The notes under the pieces are model-generated. The model had not been told where the DNA came from. It saw only the letters and a list, made by a program, of their open reading frames with translations, and searched no databases. From Anaerolineae bacterium (GTDB lineage: Bacteria > Chloroflexota > Anaerolineae > JAAYZQ01): a DNA stretch of 30,365 nt. Every line of letters begins with the position of its first letter. Within the stretch, counting starts at the first letter, position 1. Of the stretch, positions 1 to 7,661 are shown piece by piece. The stretch is from the NCBI GenBank assembly GCA_016926595.1, contig JAFGOG010000630.1, positions 1-30,365 of the forward strand. The letters run 5' to 3'. The translations under genes were made by a program, and so were the position numbers.

Positions 1-41
1 ACAAGTTGGGGACTCCCCACTCACCACCCTTCCGGTCACAG

Positions 42-71
42 TTGCCAATAGCGACCATCATAGGGTAAAAT
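42..71 (+). promoter_or_regulatory. Probable sigma70 promoter of the ABC exporter operon
   Basis: A -35 box TTGCCA (42-47) and a -10 box TAAAAT (66-71) are separated by 18 bp. It lies about 85 bp upstream of the first gene of the operon at 158. The match is good but not perfect, and no other promoter is evident before the gene. Confidence 0.5.
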
Positions 72-88
72 AGGGCCCAACGTCCGTA

Positions 89-110
89 GAGACGCAAGAT
101 GTTGCGTCTC
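89..110. repeat. Short perfect palindrome GAGACGCAA/TTGCGTCTC
   Basis: A 9-bp perfect inverted repeat (89-97 and 102-110) surrounds a 4-base loop, inside the leader of the exporter operon. Palindromes of the type GTAGAGACGCAA are, as I recall, dispersed in many copies in cyanobacterial and Chloroflexota genomes; only one copy is in this window. It has no T-run, so it is not a terminator. Confidence 0.45.
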
Positions 111-157
111 GGTACAAACGCAACGCGTCGCTCCCTACCCAAAATGGAGGTACAAGC

Positions 158-376
158 ATGCAAATATCGGACCAGCTAGCTGCCCAGTTGGCACGATACA
201 TCCCCCTGCTCATCCCGATCCTGCTGCTCGAACTGGGGCTGATGGTCTTTGCTTTGATCGATCTCAGCAACCGGGCGGCCACACGCGGCCCGAAGTGGGC
301 CTGGATCCTGGTTATCGTCCTGATCAACGTGATCGGCCCGATCCTCTACCTGCTCTTTGGCCGCCAGGAAGAATGA
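158..376 (+). CDS. PLDc_N-domain small membrane protein (YxlE-like)
   Basis: A 72-residue protein with two hydrophobic segments (about residues 14-36 and 46-66) separated by a short charged loop. The pattern DLSNR....KWAWILVIVLIN.IGPILYLLFGR is the PLDc_N (cardiolipin synthase N-terminal-like) signature found in stand-alone small proteins. The start has a GGAGG-type site (AATGGAGGTACAAGC) just upstream. The stop lies one base before the ATG of the next gene, so translation is probably coupled. The arrangement PLDc_N, ABC ATPase, ABC-2 permease resembles Bacillus subtilis yxlE-yxlF-yxlG, in which YxlE is a small membrane partner linked to SigY control. The role here is inferred from that arrangement; whether it regulates or assists the exporter cannot be read from the sequence. 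Confidence 0.8.
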   Translation: MQISDQLAAQLARYIPLLIPILLLELGLMVFALIDLSNRAATRGPKWAWILVIVLINVIGPILYLLFGRQEE

Positions 377-377
377 G

Positions 378-1316
378 ATGGACGCTATCCGCTGCGAACG
401 ATTGAGCAAGACATTCGGCGACGTGCAGGCCCTGCAGTCGCTCGACCTGGCCGTGGAGGCCGGGTCGATCTTTGGCTTCCTGGGTCGCAACGGCGCCGGC
501 AAGACCACGACCATCCGTCTCCTGGCCGGCCTGGCCAAGCCGAGCGCCGGCACGGCCAGGATCGCCGGGGTGGACAGCACCCAGATCGACAGCGTCGCGC
601 GGCAGGTTTTTGGCTATCTGCCCCAGGATCCTGCCTTTTACCCCTGGATGACCCCGGTTGAATACCTGAGCTATGTGGCCGGCCTGTTCCAGATCGAGAA
701 GGCCCAGCGCAAACGGCGTGTAGAAGAGATGCTGGAACTGACCGGGTTGACCGACGCAGCCCAACGCCGCATCGGCGGTTTTTCCGGGGGCATGCACCAG
801 CGGCTGGGCATCGCCCAGGCCTTTATCCACCGCCCGCCGGTGCTCCTGCTCGACGAGCCGACCAGTTCGCTCGACCCGGCCGGGCGCTACGAACTGCTGG
901 AGCTGATCGCCGGCCTGCGTGGCCAGACCACCGTCTTTTTCTCCAGCCACATCCTGGCCGACGTGGAGCGGGTGTGCGACACGGTGGGCATCATCCACCA
1001 GGGGCGCCTGCTGTTGGTCGCCCGGCGCGACGAGCTCCTGGCCCAATATGCCAGCAACGTGATCTTCCTGGAGGTCGAACGCGACAGCCTGCCGGCCGTC
1101 GACGCGTTTGTGGCCCAGCTGCGGGCCCAGCCATGGGTGGCCGGGATCACAGCCGACAACGCCGTCTTGCGCGTCGCGGTGACCGACCCGGCGCTGAGCA
1201 AGCAGGCGTTGTGGCCGCTGGTCGCCCGGCACAACCTGGCCCTGGCCCGTTACGAGTGGATCCGCCCCTCCCTGGAAGAGATCTTTATCCAACTCAGTGG
1301 AGGCGTGACACCATGA
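378..1316 (+). CDS. ABC transporter ATP-binding protein (CcmA/YxlF type)
   Basis: ATPase subunit of a type ABC-2 exporter, 312 residues from the chosen start. It shows Walker A (GRNGAGKTTT, about residue 36), a Q-loop region (YLPQDP), the signature FSGGMHQR, Walker B (LLLDEPTSSLDP) and the switch histidine (FFSSHILADVER). The C-terminal 90 residues are the regulatory extension common in the CcmA family. An ATG at 357 is in frame, but the ATG at 378 is preferred: it has AGGAAG at 366-371 and leads straight into the conserved core (MDAIRCERLSKTFGD). Its end overlaps the permease start in an ATGA. Substrate unknown; it powers the membrane protein that follows. Confidence 0.93.
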   Translation: MDAIRCERLSKTFGDVQALQSLDLAVEAGSIFGFLGRNGAGKTTTIRLLAGLAKPSAGTARIAGVDSTQIDSVARQVFGYLPQDPAFYPWMTPVEYLSYVAGLFQIEKAQRKRRVEEMLELTGLTDAAQRRIGGFSGGMHQRLGIAQAFIHRPPVLLLDEPTSSLDPAGRYELLELIAGLRGQTTVFFSSHILADVERVCDTVGIIHQGRLLLVARRDELLAQYASNVIFLEVERDSLPAVDAFVAQLRAQPWVAGITADNAVLRVAVTDPALSKQALWPLVARHNLALARYEWIRPSLEEIFIQLSGGVTP

Positions 1317-2905
1317 TCCTACTCGCCTACATCCCGGTCACCCTGGCCATCATCGCCCTGCCGGTCGTGTTGGGCAGCCTCGTCCGCCGCCGCCTGGGGG
1401 CGCCGTGGTGGCTTTTCTGCGTGGGCATGGCCACCTTTGTCGTCTCACAAGTCTACCACCTCCCGCTGAACGCCTGGCTGGGACGGCTGGGTGTGTTCGG
1501 GCCGATCGCACCCGACGAGCCCACGCTGCTGCGCACCGCCCTGCTGGTCGGCCTCTCGGCCGGCTTTTGTGAATCGTTGGCCCGGGCCGCGGGGTATGCC
1601 CTGCTTTTCTGGCTGCCGAAAGTCAGGCAGACCGTCCGTGACCCCGCGAGCCGTTGGGAAGGCGCACTGATGGTCGGGCTCGGCCACGGCGGCATCGAGG
1701 CTATGCTCGTTGCCGTGACGGTGGCCGCCACGATCGCCTCCCTATGGGGGCTGCGCGGCCAGGACCTGTCGGCCCTGAACCTGTCGACCGAGCAGCTGGC
1801 AGCGGTAGAGCGGCAGATATCGGCATTCACGACCTCTGCCTGGCTGGCCCTCGCCCCACTGCTCGAACGCTGCATCGCCATCCTGATCCACGTCGTGCTC
1901 TCCGTGGGCGTGTGGGCGGCGTTCCGCCATCGCCAGCTGCTCTACGCACTGGCGGCGGTGCTCTATCACGCCCTCTTTGACGCCCTGGCCGTGGGCCTCT
2001 CCCAGTTCGTCACCAATCCCTGGGTGATCGAGGGTACGCTGTTGCTGCTCGCTTTGCCGGGCGCGGCCTGGGCCTGGGGCATGCGCAAAAAACACCCACC
2101 GACGGTCCCCCCGGCGGCCAGGACTACCTATGCCATCGAGTGGAGGCTGTTCGCCCTCAGCCTGGGCAAAGAGCTGCTTCAGCAGTGGCGCTCGCGGCGG
2201 GCGCTGGTCGTGGGAGTGGTCTTTTTGCTGTTCGGGTTGGGCTCGCCGCTGCTGGCCAAATTCACGCCCGAGATGCTGCGGCTGGTCCCGGGAGCCGAGC
2301 AGTTTGCCGACCTCGTGCCCACGCCAACGGCCGCTGATGCCATGGGCCAGTACATCAAGAACCTGACCCAGTTTGGCTTTATCCTGGCCGTCCTGTTGGG
2401 CATGGGCGCGGTGGCCGGGGAAAAGGAACGGGGCACGAGCGCGCTGATCTTGAGCAAACCGTTGCCACGTTGGGCTTTTATCCTGTCCAAGTTCGTGGCC
2501 CAAGCGTTGGTTTACCTGCTGGCCTTTGGGCTAGCCACAGCAGGCGCGGCCTATTACACCGCCTTGCTCTTTGAGCCGTTGGCCCTGGGGCCGTTCATGT
2601 TTGGCAACCTGCTACTGTGGGTGTGGCTGCTCTGTTTCGCCGCCGTCGTCCTGCTGGGCAGCACCCTGGTCCCCTCGACCGGCGCGGCGGCCGGCATCGG
2701 CTTTGGCGGCGCAGTCGCCCTGCTGCTGGCCGGCAGCATCCCGCGCTACGGCCAACTGGCCCCGGCCGGGCTGGTGACCTGGGCCAGCCAGTTGGGCCTG
2801 GCCGGCCCGGAAACCGCCAACGGCGGCGCGCTGGCCGCCGCCCTGGTGTGGATCGTCGTGTGTCTCATCGCCAGCGTCGCCGCATTCGAGAACCAGGAGC
2901 TGTAG
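1313..2905 (+). CDS. Fusion of a YhfC-type intramembrane protease domain to an ABC-2 permease
   Basis: A 530-residue polytopic membrane protein starting at the ATG that overlaps the ATPase stop (ATGA). Residues 1 to about 255 look like the YhfC family (glutamic-type intramembrane protease, CPBP relative): a Glu in FCESLARAAG (about residue 87), the signature GLGHGGIEA (about 121-129), a His in LIHVVLS (about 193) and YHALFDAL (about 218). After a Pro-rich linker (KKHPPTVPPAA), residues 275-530 form an ABC-2 permease: a cytosolic entry helix with LGKELLQQWRSRRA, then GAVAGEKERGT.ALILSKPL.R, typical of ABC2_membrane_2 permeases, and about six hydrophobic helices. The two parts are in one uninterrupted frame. 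The permease pairs with the ATPase at 378. Whether the protease domain is catalytic, and on what, is unknown; it might process or guard the exported substrate. Confidence 0.85.
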   Translation: MILLAYIPVTLAIIALPVVLGSLVRRRLGAPWWLFCVGMATFVVSQVYHLPLNAWLGRLGVFGPIAPDEPTLLRTALLVGLSAGFCESLARAAGYALLFWLPKVRQTVRDPASRWEGALMVGLGHGGIEAMLVAVTVAATIASLWGLRGQDLSALNLSTEQLAAVERQISAFTTSAWLALAPLLERCIAILIHVVLSVGVWAAFRHRQLLYALAAVLYHALFDALAVGLSQFVTNPWVIEGTLLLLALPGAAWAWGMRKKHPPTVPPAARTTYAIEWRLFALSLGKELLQQWRSRRALVVGVVFLLFGLGSPLLAKFTPEMLRLVPGAEQFADLVPTPTAADAMGQYIKNLTQFGFILAVLLGMGAVAGEKERGTSALILSKPLPRWAFILSKFVAQALVYLLAFGLATAGAAYYTALLFEPLALGPFMFGNLLLWVWLLCFAAVVLLGSTLVPSTGAAAGIGFGGAVALLLAGSIPRYGQLAPAGLVTWASQLGLAGPETANGGALAAALVWIVVCLIASVAAFENQEL

Positions 2906-2969
2906 ACGAAAGCGGCAGGAACTGTGAGCGGCGCGGTGGTCGATCACGATGGCATTGCCAATCGGACAG

Positions 2970-2998
2970 AAAAAGAGTGGACACACGCGTGCCCACTC
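2970..2998 (-). terminator. Intrinsic terminator of the csp-RRM operon
   Basis: On the minus strand AGAGTGG and CCACTCT form a stem that also encloses the self-complementary CACGCGTG, followed by TTTTT. It lies about 60 bases past the RRM gene stop. The rest of 2906-3057 shows no gene. Confidence 0.7.
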
Positions 2999-3057
2999 TC
3001 CCGGCTATCTTGATAGTGGCTCAGATCACGGCACTCCAGGCGCCACGATCACAAACC

Positions 3058-3354
3058 TTACCAGCGGCGCCGGCGGTTTCCACCACCGCGATCGTCCGAA
3101 CGCGGTTCGCGGGGTTTGGCTTCGTTCACCTTGAGGGCCCGGCCGTCTAATTCCTGTCCGTTCAAAGCAGCGATCGCCGCATTGGCCGCCTGATCCGTCG
3201 CCATTTCCACAAAGGCAAAGCCGCGGGGGCGTCCCGTATCACGATCGGTGATCACGTTGACCGACGTCACCTCGCCGTGCGCCCCAAAGACCTCTCGCAG
3301 CCTGTCCTCGCTCGTATCAAAGCTCATGTTGCCTACGTAAATATTCTTACCCAT
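3058..3354 (-). CDS. RRM-domain RNA-binding protein
   Basis: A 98-residue single RNA-recognition-motif protein. RNP2 is IYVGNM at residues 5-10 and RNP1 is RGFAFVEM at about 44-51, both with the aromatic residues that stack on RNA. The C-terminal tail after residue 80 is basic and Gly/Arg-rich (DDRGGGNRRRRW), like the glycine-rich tails of bacterial and cyanobacterial Rbp proteins, which are often cold-induced. It is 20 bases downstream of a cold-shock protein gene and has AAGGAG in that gap, so the two are probably co-transcribed. Expected role: RNA chaperone or mRNA stability in the cytoplasm, perhaps at low temperature. That function is family knowledge, not shown by the sequence. Confidence 0.93.
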   Translation of the reverse strand: MGKNIYVGNMSFDTSEDRLREVFGAHGEVTSVNVITDRDTGRPRGFAFVEMATDQAANAAIAALNGQELDGRALKVNEAKPREPRSDDRGGGNRRRRW

Positions 3355-3374
3355 AGTTAATCTCCTTCTCCTGT

Positions 3375-3584
3375 TTACAGGGCCACAACTTGGGTGGCCT
3401 GCAAGCCTTTGGGGCCTTGCTCCACCGCAAACTCGACCTGCTGTCCCTCGTCCAGGTTCTTGTACCCTTCACCCTGGATGGCCGTGTGGTGGACAAACAC
3501 GTCTTCACCATTTGCTCTGGCGATGAAACCATAGCCTCTTGAACCATTGAACCATTTCACGGTTCCACGTTCGCGCTCACTCAT
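3375..3584 (-). CDS. csp: Cold-shock protein (CspA family)
   Basis: A 69-residue single cold-shock domain with GTVKWFN, RNP1 SRGYGFIAR and RNP2 VFVHHTAI, and the ending [17 protein letters not shown]. Length is that of the CspA family. It binds single-stranded RNA/DNA and melts secondary structure; some members act as transcription antiterminators. The gene follows a 167-base leader that contains an intrinsic terminator and a second hairpin, which suits cold- or Csp-responsive readthrough. It is followed by the RRM gene. The start at 3584 gives the canonical N-terminus. Confidence 0.96.
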   Translation of the reverse strand: MSERERGTVKWFNGSRGYGFIARANGEDVFVHHTAIQGEGYKNLDEGQQVEFAVEQGPKGLQATQVVAL

Positions 3585-3604
3585 TCTCTTGTTTTTCCTT
3601 TTCC

Positions 3605-3626
3605 GCCATATCTTCCAAGATACGGC
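3605..3626 (-). other. Hairpin near the csp ribosome-binding region
   Basis: GCCGTATCTT and AAGATATGGC can pair on the minus strand with one G-U pair and a very tight turn, about 20 bases upstream of the csp start. It could form a temperature-sensitive or Csp-sensitive structure in the leader. Confidence 0.4.
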
Positions 3627-3681
3627 CTAAACCGACTGATTACTCCTGAAGCCAGGTCGCCAGGCAGTGCGTCAAACACGG

Positions 3682-3711
3682 AAAAAGCCCCGGACTGGTG
3701 AGTCCAGGGCT
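3682..3711 (-). terminator. Intrinsic terminator inside the csp leader (candidate attenuator)
   Basis: On the minus strand AGCCCTGGACT (3711-3701) pairs with AGTCCGGGGCT (3696-3686) with one G-U pair, across loop CACC, followed by TTTTT (3686-3682). It sits about 40-70 bases after the predicted transcription start and about 100 bases before the csp start codon. No minus-strand gene ends just before it, so it can act only on the csp transcript itself. Confidence 0.75.
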
Positions 3712-3757
3712 CTGCTCTTCACATCAACTTGGAATCTCGCTTCATCTTACATAGATT

Positions 3758-3786
3758 ATTATAACAGATTTATCAAGAATTGTCAA
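3758..3786 (-). promoter_or_regulatory. Consensus sigma70 promoter of csp-RRM
   Basis: On the minus strand TTGACA (3786-3781) and TATAAT (3763-3758) are exact consensus boxes with a 17-bp spacer, in a local AT-rich island. Predicted start of transcription is near 3751, giving a 167-base leader. Confidence 0.9.
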
Positions 3787-3810
3787 GTTTTATTTTGAAC
3801 AAAATGCCAA

Positions 3811-3839
3811 GCCCTAAGGGTTTCGGAAACCCTTAGGGC
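3811..3839. repeat. Perfect 13-bp palindrome with CGG loop
   Basis: GCCCTAAGGGTTT (3811-3823) and AAACCCTTAGGGC (3827-3839) form a perfect stem between the ZIP gene end and the csp promoter. No T-run follows on either strand. It could be a dispersed REP-like element or a transcript-end protector for the zip mRNA. Confidence 0.5.
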
Positions 3840-3840
3840 C

Positions 3841-4003
3841 TGCCTTTGCCGGAGCCTGGCTTGGGGGCAGCGACGTCCTGGCCGCCACCTCGATCGACGG
3901 CGGTGAGACGCAACAGACCAAGTTCCTTATTCCCTTGGCACATCCAGCCGATCCTGCAGACTCTTCTATTCTGTCCATCCTGCCAATCCTGCCCATCTCT
4001 TTC
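3841..4003. other. Intergenic stretch with degenerate TCC(A/T)GCC repeats
   Basis: No gene recognised. Between 3940 and 3995 a degenerate repeat of the kind ATCCTGCC/ATCCAGCC recurs about every 9-10 bases. Such runs are frequent in intergenic DNA of this kind of genome; no function can be assigned. Confidence 0.35.
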
Positions 4004-4816
4004 TTACCCCAGCGCCACGTCCAGGGTCATCATCACCGCGAAACCGAGCATCGACCCCACCGTCGCCACGTCCGACAGCGACTCGCGCTGAGCTTCGGGG
4101 ATCAGCTCCTCCACCACCACGTAGATCATCGCCCCCGCGGCAAAGGCCAGGGCGTAGGGCAGGATCGGCTCCATTGCCACCACCGCCATCGCGCCCAGCA
4201 CCCCGGCGATCGGCTCGACGATCCCTGACAGTTGGCCGTACCAGAACGCCTTTAGCTGCGACATCCCCTCCCGCCGCAGCGGCACCGACACCGACGTCCC
4301 CTCGGGGAAATTCTGGATGCCGATGCCCAGGGCCAGGGCCAGCGCGCCGGCAAACGACGCCGACGGTAAGTTGGCTGCCAGCGCGCCAAAGGCCACGCCC
4401 ACGGCCAGACCTTCGGGGATATTGTGCAGCGTGATCGCCAGCACCAACAGCACGCTGCGCTGCCAGGTGGTCTTGATGCCATCGGCCTCGTTAGTCGGAA
4501 ACCCGCGGTGCAGGTGCGGCAGGATCGAGTCAACCAGCCATAAAAACCCGCCGCCCAGCAAAAAACCCACCGTCGCCGGCACCCAGGCCACGTTCCCGGC
4601 CTGTTCGGCCATCTCGATCGCTGGGGCCAGCAGCGACCAGTAACTGGCCGCGATCATCACCCCCGCCGCGAAACCGAGCATCCCGTCCAGGACCTTGCGG
4701 TTGATCGTCTTGAACACAAAGACCAGGCCCGAGCCGGCCGCGGTCAGAAACCAGGTAAAGCAGGTCGCCAGCAGCGCCTGCAAAATGTGATTTTGAGCTT
4801 CCAACCAGGCTATCAT
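4004..4816 (-). CDS. ZIP-family divalent metal transporter (ZupT-like)
   Basis: A 270-residue inner-membrane protein with about eight hydrophobic helices. The two metal-binding helices are clear: [10 protein letters not shown] at residues 131-140 (helix IV) and QNFPEG at 168-173 with EP at 201-202 (helix V and beyond); EELIPE at 236-241 is also conserved. A short loop HLHRG (101-105) gives two His as in other ZIPs. It imports Zn or other divalent metals (Fe, Mn, Co, Ni are possible). It follows the ECF S component gene by 46 bp on the same strand, with an AAGGAA site, and probably shares its transcript. Confidence 0.92.
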   Translation of the reverse strand: MIAWLEAQNHILQALLATCFTWFLTAAGSGLVFVFKTINRKVLDGMLGFAAGVMIAASYWSLLAPAIEMAEQAGNVAWVPATVGFLLGGGFLWLVDSILPHLHRGFPTNEADGIKTTWQRSVLLVLAITLHNIPEGLAVGVAFGALAANLPSASFAGALALALGIGIQNFPEGTSVSVPLRREGMSQLKAFWYGQLSGIVEPIAGVLGAMAVVAMEPILPYALAFAAGAMIYVVVEELIPEAQRESLSDVATVGSMLGFAVMMTLDVALG

Positions 4817-4862
4817 AACCCATGTTCCTTTCTGCTAAAAACGATATAGACAATATGCCGCG

Positions 4863-5678
4863 TCATTGGCTCACTAAAAACGTAAACCGCCGGCCAAACC
4901 GGCGCAGCAGGCGCAAAATGGGCAGTCCAAACAAACCAATCAACAGGGCGTTGCCGCTGGCCCGGCCCAGGTCCCACCACAGCGAGGTGACCACGTAGAA
5001 CGCCCAATACCGTTGCAGCGTCTGCCACGGACCGATACCCGGCTCCCAATACAGCCCGGCCTGCCCGGCGTCGAACACAAACGGCCAGAACCAGAGGTTC
5101 ATCACCAACCCAAAGGCCAGTCCCACCACGAGCCCCCACCCGGCCAGCATGGCCACCTCGAGTTTGGGATGTCGGTGCAGCTTGGGCAGCCAGGCCGACA
5201 GCAGCCCCACCCAGCCCAGCGCGAACATTTGGTAGGGCATCCATGGCCCGATCCCCGCCCCGATCAGCGCCGAAACGGCCAATGACAGCGCGCCGAGCAG
5301 AAACCCAAACGTCGAGCCGAAACAATACCCGCACAGGATGGGCAAGGCAAACATTGCCGAGAACCCAGTCGGGCCGGGTAGCGCACGCAGCACCGCATTG
5401 ATCGCCGTCAGCACCCCCAGCGTGGCGATCACCTTGGCGTTGAGCCCCCCGCTCCCAGCCATATTGCCCATCACCGCCCCCAGCGACAGCACGATCAGTA
5501 CGATAAAGATCAGCAGCGCGTCCTGGACGTGAGCCGCGCTGCCCATCGCCGTCGACTGCGGGCGCGGTTGGAAAAAGGGATACAGAAAAGCAGCGACGCC
5601 GATCAGGCTGACCACCAACAGGATCGCACCGTTGAGAACCCTGGCGATGTCCCATCTCTTGGAACTCGTTCCAGCCAA
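4863..5678 (-). CDS. ECF transporter S component, substrate unknown
   Basis: A 271-residue membrane protein: a non-conserved N-terminal part with two helices (residues 15-35 and 50-75) and then an S-component-like core from about residue 80. The core has ALPGPTGFSAMFALPIL, FGFLLGALSLAVSAL and GIGPWMPYQMFALGW, a pattern seen in energy-coupling-factor substrate-binding subunits annotated for vitamins or cobalamin. The start is a TTG at 5678, with GGAG 11 bases upstream; no ATG fits better. No cobalamin, thiamine or FMN riboswitch is visible upstream. It is an orphan S component (no T or A subunit adjacent) and is followed by a ZIP gene. The nearby cbiMNQO module has its own S component, so sharing is possible but unproven. 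Confidence 0.75.
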   Translation of the reverse strand: MAGTSSKRWDIARVLNGAILLVVSLIGVAAFLYPFFQPRPQSTAMGSAAHVQDALLIFIVLIVLSLGAVMGNMAGSGGLNAKVIATLGVLTAINAVLRALPGPTGFSAMFALPILCGYCFGSTFGFLLGALSLAVSALIGAGIGPWMPYQMFALGWVGLLSAWLPKLHRHPKLEVAMLAGWGLVVGLAFGLVMNLWFWPFVFDAGQAGLYWEPGIGPWQTLQRYWAFYVVTSLWWDLGRASGNALLIGLFGLPILRLLRRFGRRFTFLVSQ

Positions 5679-5740
5679 TGTCCGTTACACTCCGTCTATA
5701 CTGTCGCCCTGGCAGGTCTATCCTGCCCTGCGCCATCCCG

Positions 5741-5769
5741 ATTATAACTGCTTTTGCAGCGGCCGCAAA
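5741..5769 (-). promoter_or_regulatory. Probable promoter of the ECF S component-zip pair
   Basis: On the minus strand TATAAT (5746-5741) is preceded by TTTGCG (5769-5764) at 17 bp. The -10 is exact and the -35 moderate. It overlaps the divergent plus-strand promoter, so the two may be co-regulated. Confidence 0.6.
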
Positions 5770-5770
5770 A
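5752..5770. promoter_or_regulatory. Dyad TTTTGC-N7-GCAAAA in the divergent promoter region
   Basis: A perfect 6-bp inverted repeat overlapping the -35 box and spacer of the plus promoter and the -35 region of the minus promoter. It contains the TTGC...GCAA arrangement also seen at the cbiM promoter. Candidate operator for both directions. Confidence 0.4.
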
Positions 5771-5781
5771 TCTGCTATAAT
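5754..5781 (+). promoter_or_regulatory. Promoter of the SLC13 transporter gene
   Basis: TTGCAG (5754-5759), 16-bp spacer, TATAAT (5776-5781) with an extended -10 TG (5773-5774). Start of transcription near 5788, about 53 bases before the gene. Confidence 0.7.
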
Positions 5782-5840
5782 GCCCCCATCCTGCATTTCA
5801 CCGGCTCACCACCTGACCATATGGACCGAGGAGCTGCGCC

Positions 5841-7619
5841 ATGACCGTATCCATGGCCCTGCTGTTGATCATCGTCGCCGCAGCGGTCGTGCTCTTTTCG
5901 CTGGAGCACCTGCCAGCCGACGTGATCAGCCTGGGGTTGCTGCTCACCTTGACCTTGACCGGCCTGCTTCCACCCGAACAGGCTTTTGCCGGCTTTGGCA
6001 GCGACACGGCGATCATGATCTTTTGCATCCTGGTGCTCACCGCCGCGCTGGTGCACACGGGCGTGGCCGAGATGGCCGTGAGCTGGATGCTCAAATTGAG
6101 CCGCGACCGCCCGCAGCGCCTGGTCACCGCGATCATGGCCGTCGCCGCTGGCTTGAGCGCATTTATCAGCAACACCGCGACCACCGCCCTGCTGGCCCCG
6201 GTGGTGATCGCCCTGGCCCGGCGCACCCGCCGCTCGATCTCCAGACTGCTCATGCCCCTGGCCTTTGCCTCGATCCTGGCCAGCTCGGTCACCCTGATCA
6301 GCTCGTCGACCAACATCGTGATCAGCGGGCTGATGAGCCAATACGGACTGCCGCCGCTGGGCATGTTCGAGCTGTCGCTGGTGGGGCTGCCCATCGCCGT
6401 GGTGGGCGTGGCCTACATGCTGCTCGTCGGCCGGCGCCTCATCCCGGATCGAACCGGCATCCAGCAGGACGAACAACCCTTTGGTATCCGCCCCTATACC
6501 GCCGAAGTGACCGTTCTGCCCGCTTCGCCGTTGGTGGGCAAAACGCTGCGCGAGTCGAACCTGGGGCAGAACCTCGACCTGACCGTGCTGCGGGTGCTGC
6601 GCGACGGCAACCACTACCTGGCCCCGCGCCCCGACCTGAGCCTGCATGCCGGCGACGAGCTCCTGGTCGAGGGACAGCACAACGACATCCTCCGGGTCAA
6701 AGACGCGGTGGGCATTGCCATCAAATCCGATGTGACCCTGTCCGACCTCACCTGGCCCGGGCAGGACGTGCGGTTTGTCGAAGCCATCGTCTTGCCCAAC
6801 TCGCCCATGCTCGGGCGCACCCTCAAATCGTTGGACCTGCGGCGGCGCTACAACGTGCAGTTGCTCGGCATCAACCGGCACGGCAGAAACATCTATCGCA
6901 AGTTGAGCCAGATCGCGTTTCGCGTCGGCGACCAGCTTTTGCTGCAGGGAGCGCAGTCCGACCTTGCCGCGCGGGAACGTGAGCATTTCTTCCAGGTGCT
7001 GGGCATGGTCACCCACCAGCGCGCGGATGTGCAACACGCGCCGCAGGCGATCCTGATTTTCGCCGGTACGCTGGTCCTGGCCGCGCTCAACATCCTGACC
7101 CTGCCCGTCGCCGTCCTACTGGGCACCCTGCTGGCTTTTCTCACCCGCTGTATCACCCCGGCCGCCGCCTATCGCGAGGTCGAGTGGAAGGCGATCATCG
7201 TCATCGGCAGCATGCTGGCTCTGGGCAGCGCGATGCAATACACCGGTACGGCCCAATTCCTGGCGGCCCAGATCGCCGTCCTCTTTGCCCGCACCCACCC
7301 GGTTTGGCTGCTCAGCGCCTTTTTCGCCCTGACCATGCTGCTCACCCAGCCGATGTCGAACCAGGCTGCGGCGGTGGTCGTGCTGCCGGTCGCCCTGCAG
7401 ACGGCAACCCAATTGGGGCTCAACGAGCGCGCCATGGCCATCATGATTGCCGTGGGGGCCAGTTGCTCGTTCATCACCCCGTTGGAGCCGGCCTGCCTGA
7501 TCGTATTTGGGCCAGGGCGCTACAAATTCACCGATTTTGTGCGCGTCGGCCTGCCGCTGACCCTGCTCATCTATGGGCTGGCGATCGCCCTGGTGCCGCT
7601 GATTTGGCCGCTTCAGTAG
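5841..7619 (+). CDS. SLC13-family permease with two TrkA_C domains
   Basis: A 592-residue transporter. Residues 1-205 and 400-592 are membrane halves of the DASS/ArsB-NhaD (ion transporter) superfamily; the first half has the SNT-like motif SNTATTALLAP and the second has SNQAAAVVVLP, matching hairpin motifs of SLC13 proteins. Between them lie two cytosolic TrkA_C (RCK_C) domains at about 217-293 (TVLPASPLVGKTLRE) and 309-388 (IVLPNSPMLGRTLKS). Such proteins move sulfate, dicarboxylates or other anions with Na+; the substrate cannot be assigned here. A GAGGAG site precedes the ATG. It is divergent from the ECF S component gene and shares a control region with it. Confidence 0.92.
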   Translation: MTVSMALLLIIVAAAVVLFSLEHLPADVISLGLLLTLTLTGLLPPEQAFAGFGSDTAIMIFCILVLTAALVHTGVAEMAVSWMLKLSRDRPQRLVTAIMAVAAGLSAFISNTATTALLAPVVIALARRTRRSISRLLMPLAFASILASSVTLISSSTNIVISGLMSQYGLPPLGMFELSLVGLPIAVVGVAYMLLVGRRLIPDRTGIQQDEQPFGIRPYTAEVTVLPASPLVGKTLRESNLGQNLDLTVLRVLRDGNHYLAPRPDLSLHAGDELLVEGQHNDILRVKDAVGIAIKSDVTLSDLTWPGQDVRFVEAIVLPNSPMLGRTLKSLDLRRRYNVQLLGINRHGRNIYRKLSQIAFRVGDQLLLQGAQSDLAAREREHFFQVLGMVTHQRADVQHAPQAILIFAGTLVLAALNILTLPVAVLLGTLLAFLTRCITPAAAYREVEWKAIIVIGSMLALGSAMQYTGTAQFLAAQIAVLFARTHPVWLLSAFFALTMLLTQPMSNQAAAVVVLPVALQTATQLGLNERAMAIMIAVGASCSFITPLEPACLIVFGPGRYKFTDFVRVGLPLTLLIYGLAIALVPLIWPLQ

Positions 7620-7661
7620 GGGCAAAGCAGCTGCGCACCACAGCAAATGCCTCGCCCCCAC

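Noticed and set aside
324..1292. 322-codon open frame on the minus strand
   Set aside because: Antisense shadow of the ABC ATPase gene, which has all its motifs.
3940..3995. CRISPR-like array of ATCCTGCC units
   Set aside because: Units are 9-10 bases with no spacers and are degenerate; this is low-complexity DNA.
5679..5840. Riboswitch for the ECF S component
   Set aside because: The leader is short, taken up by two promoters, and shows no known aptamer core.
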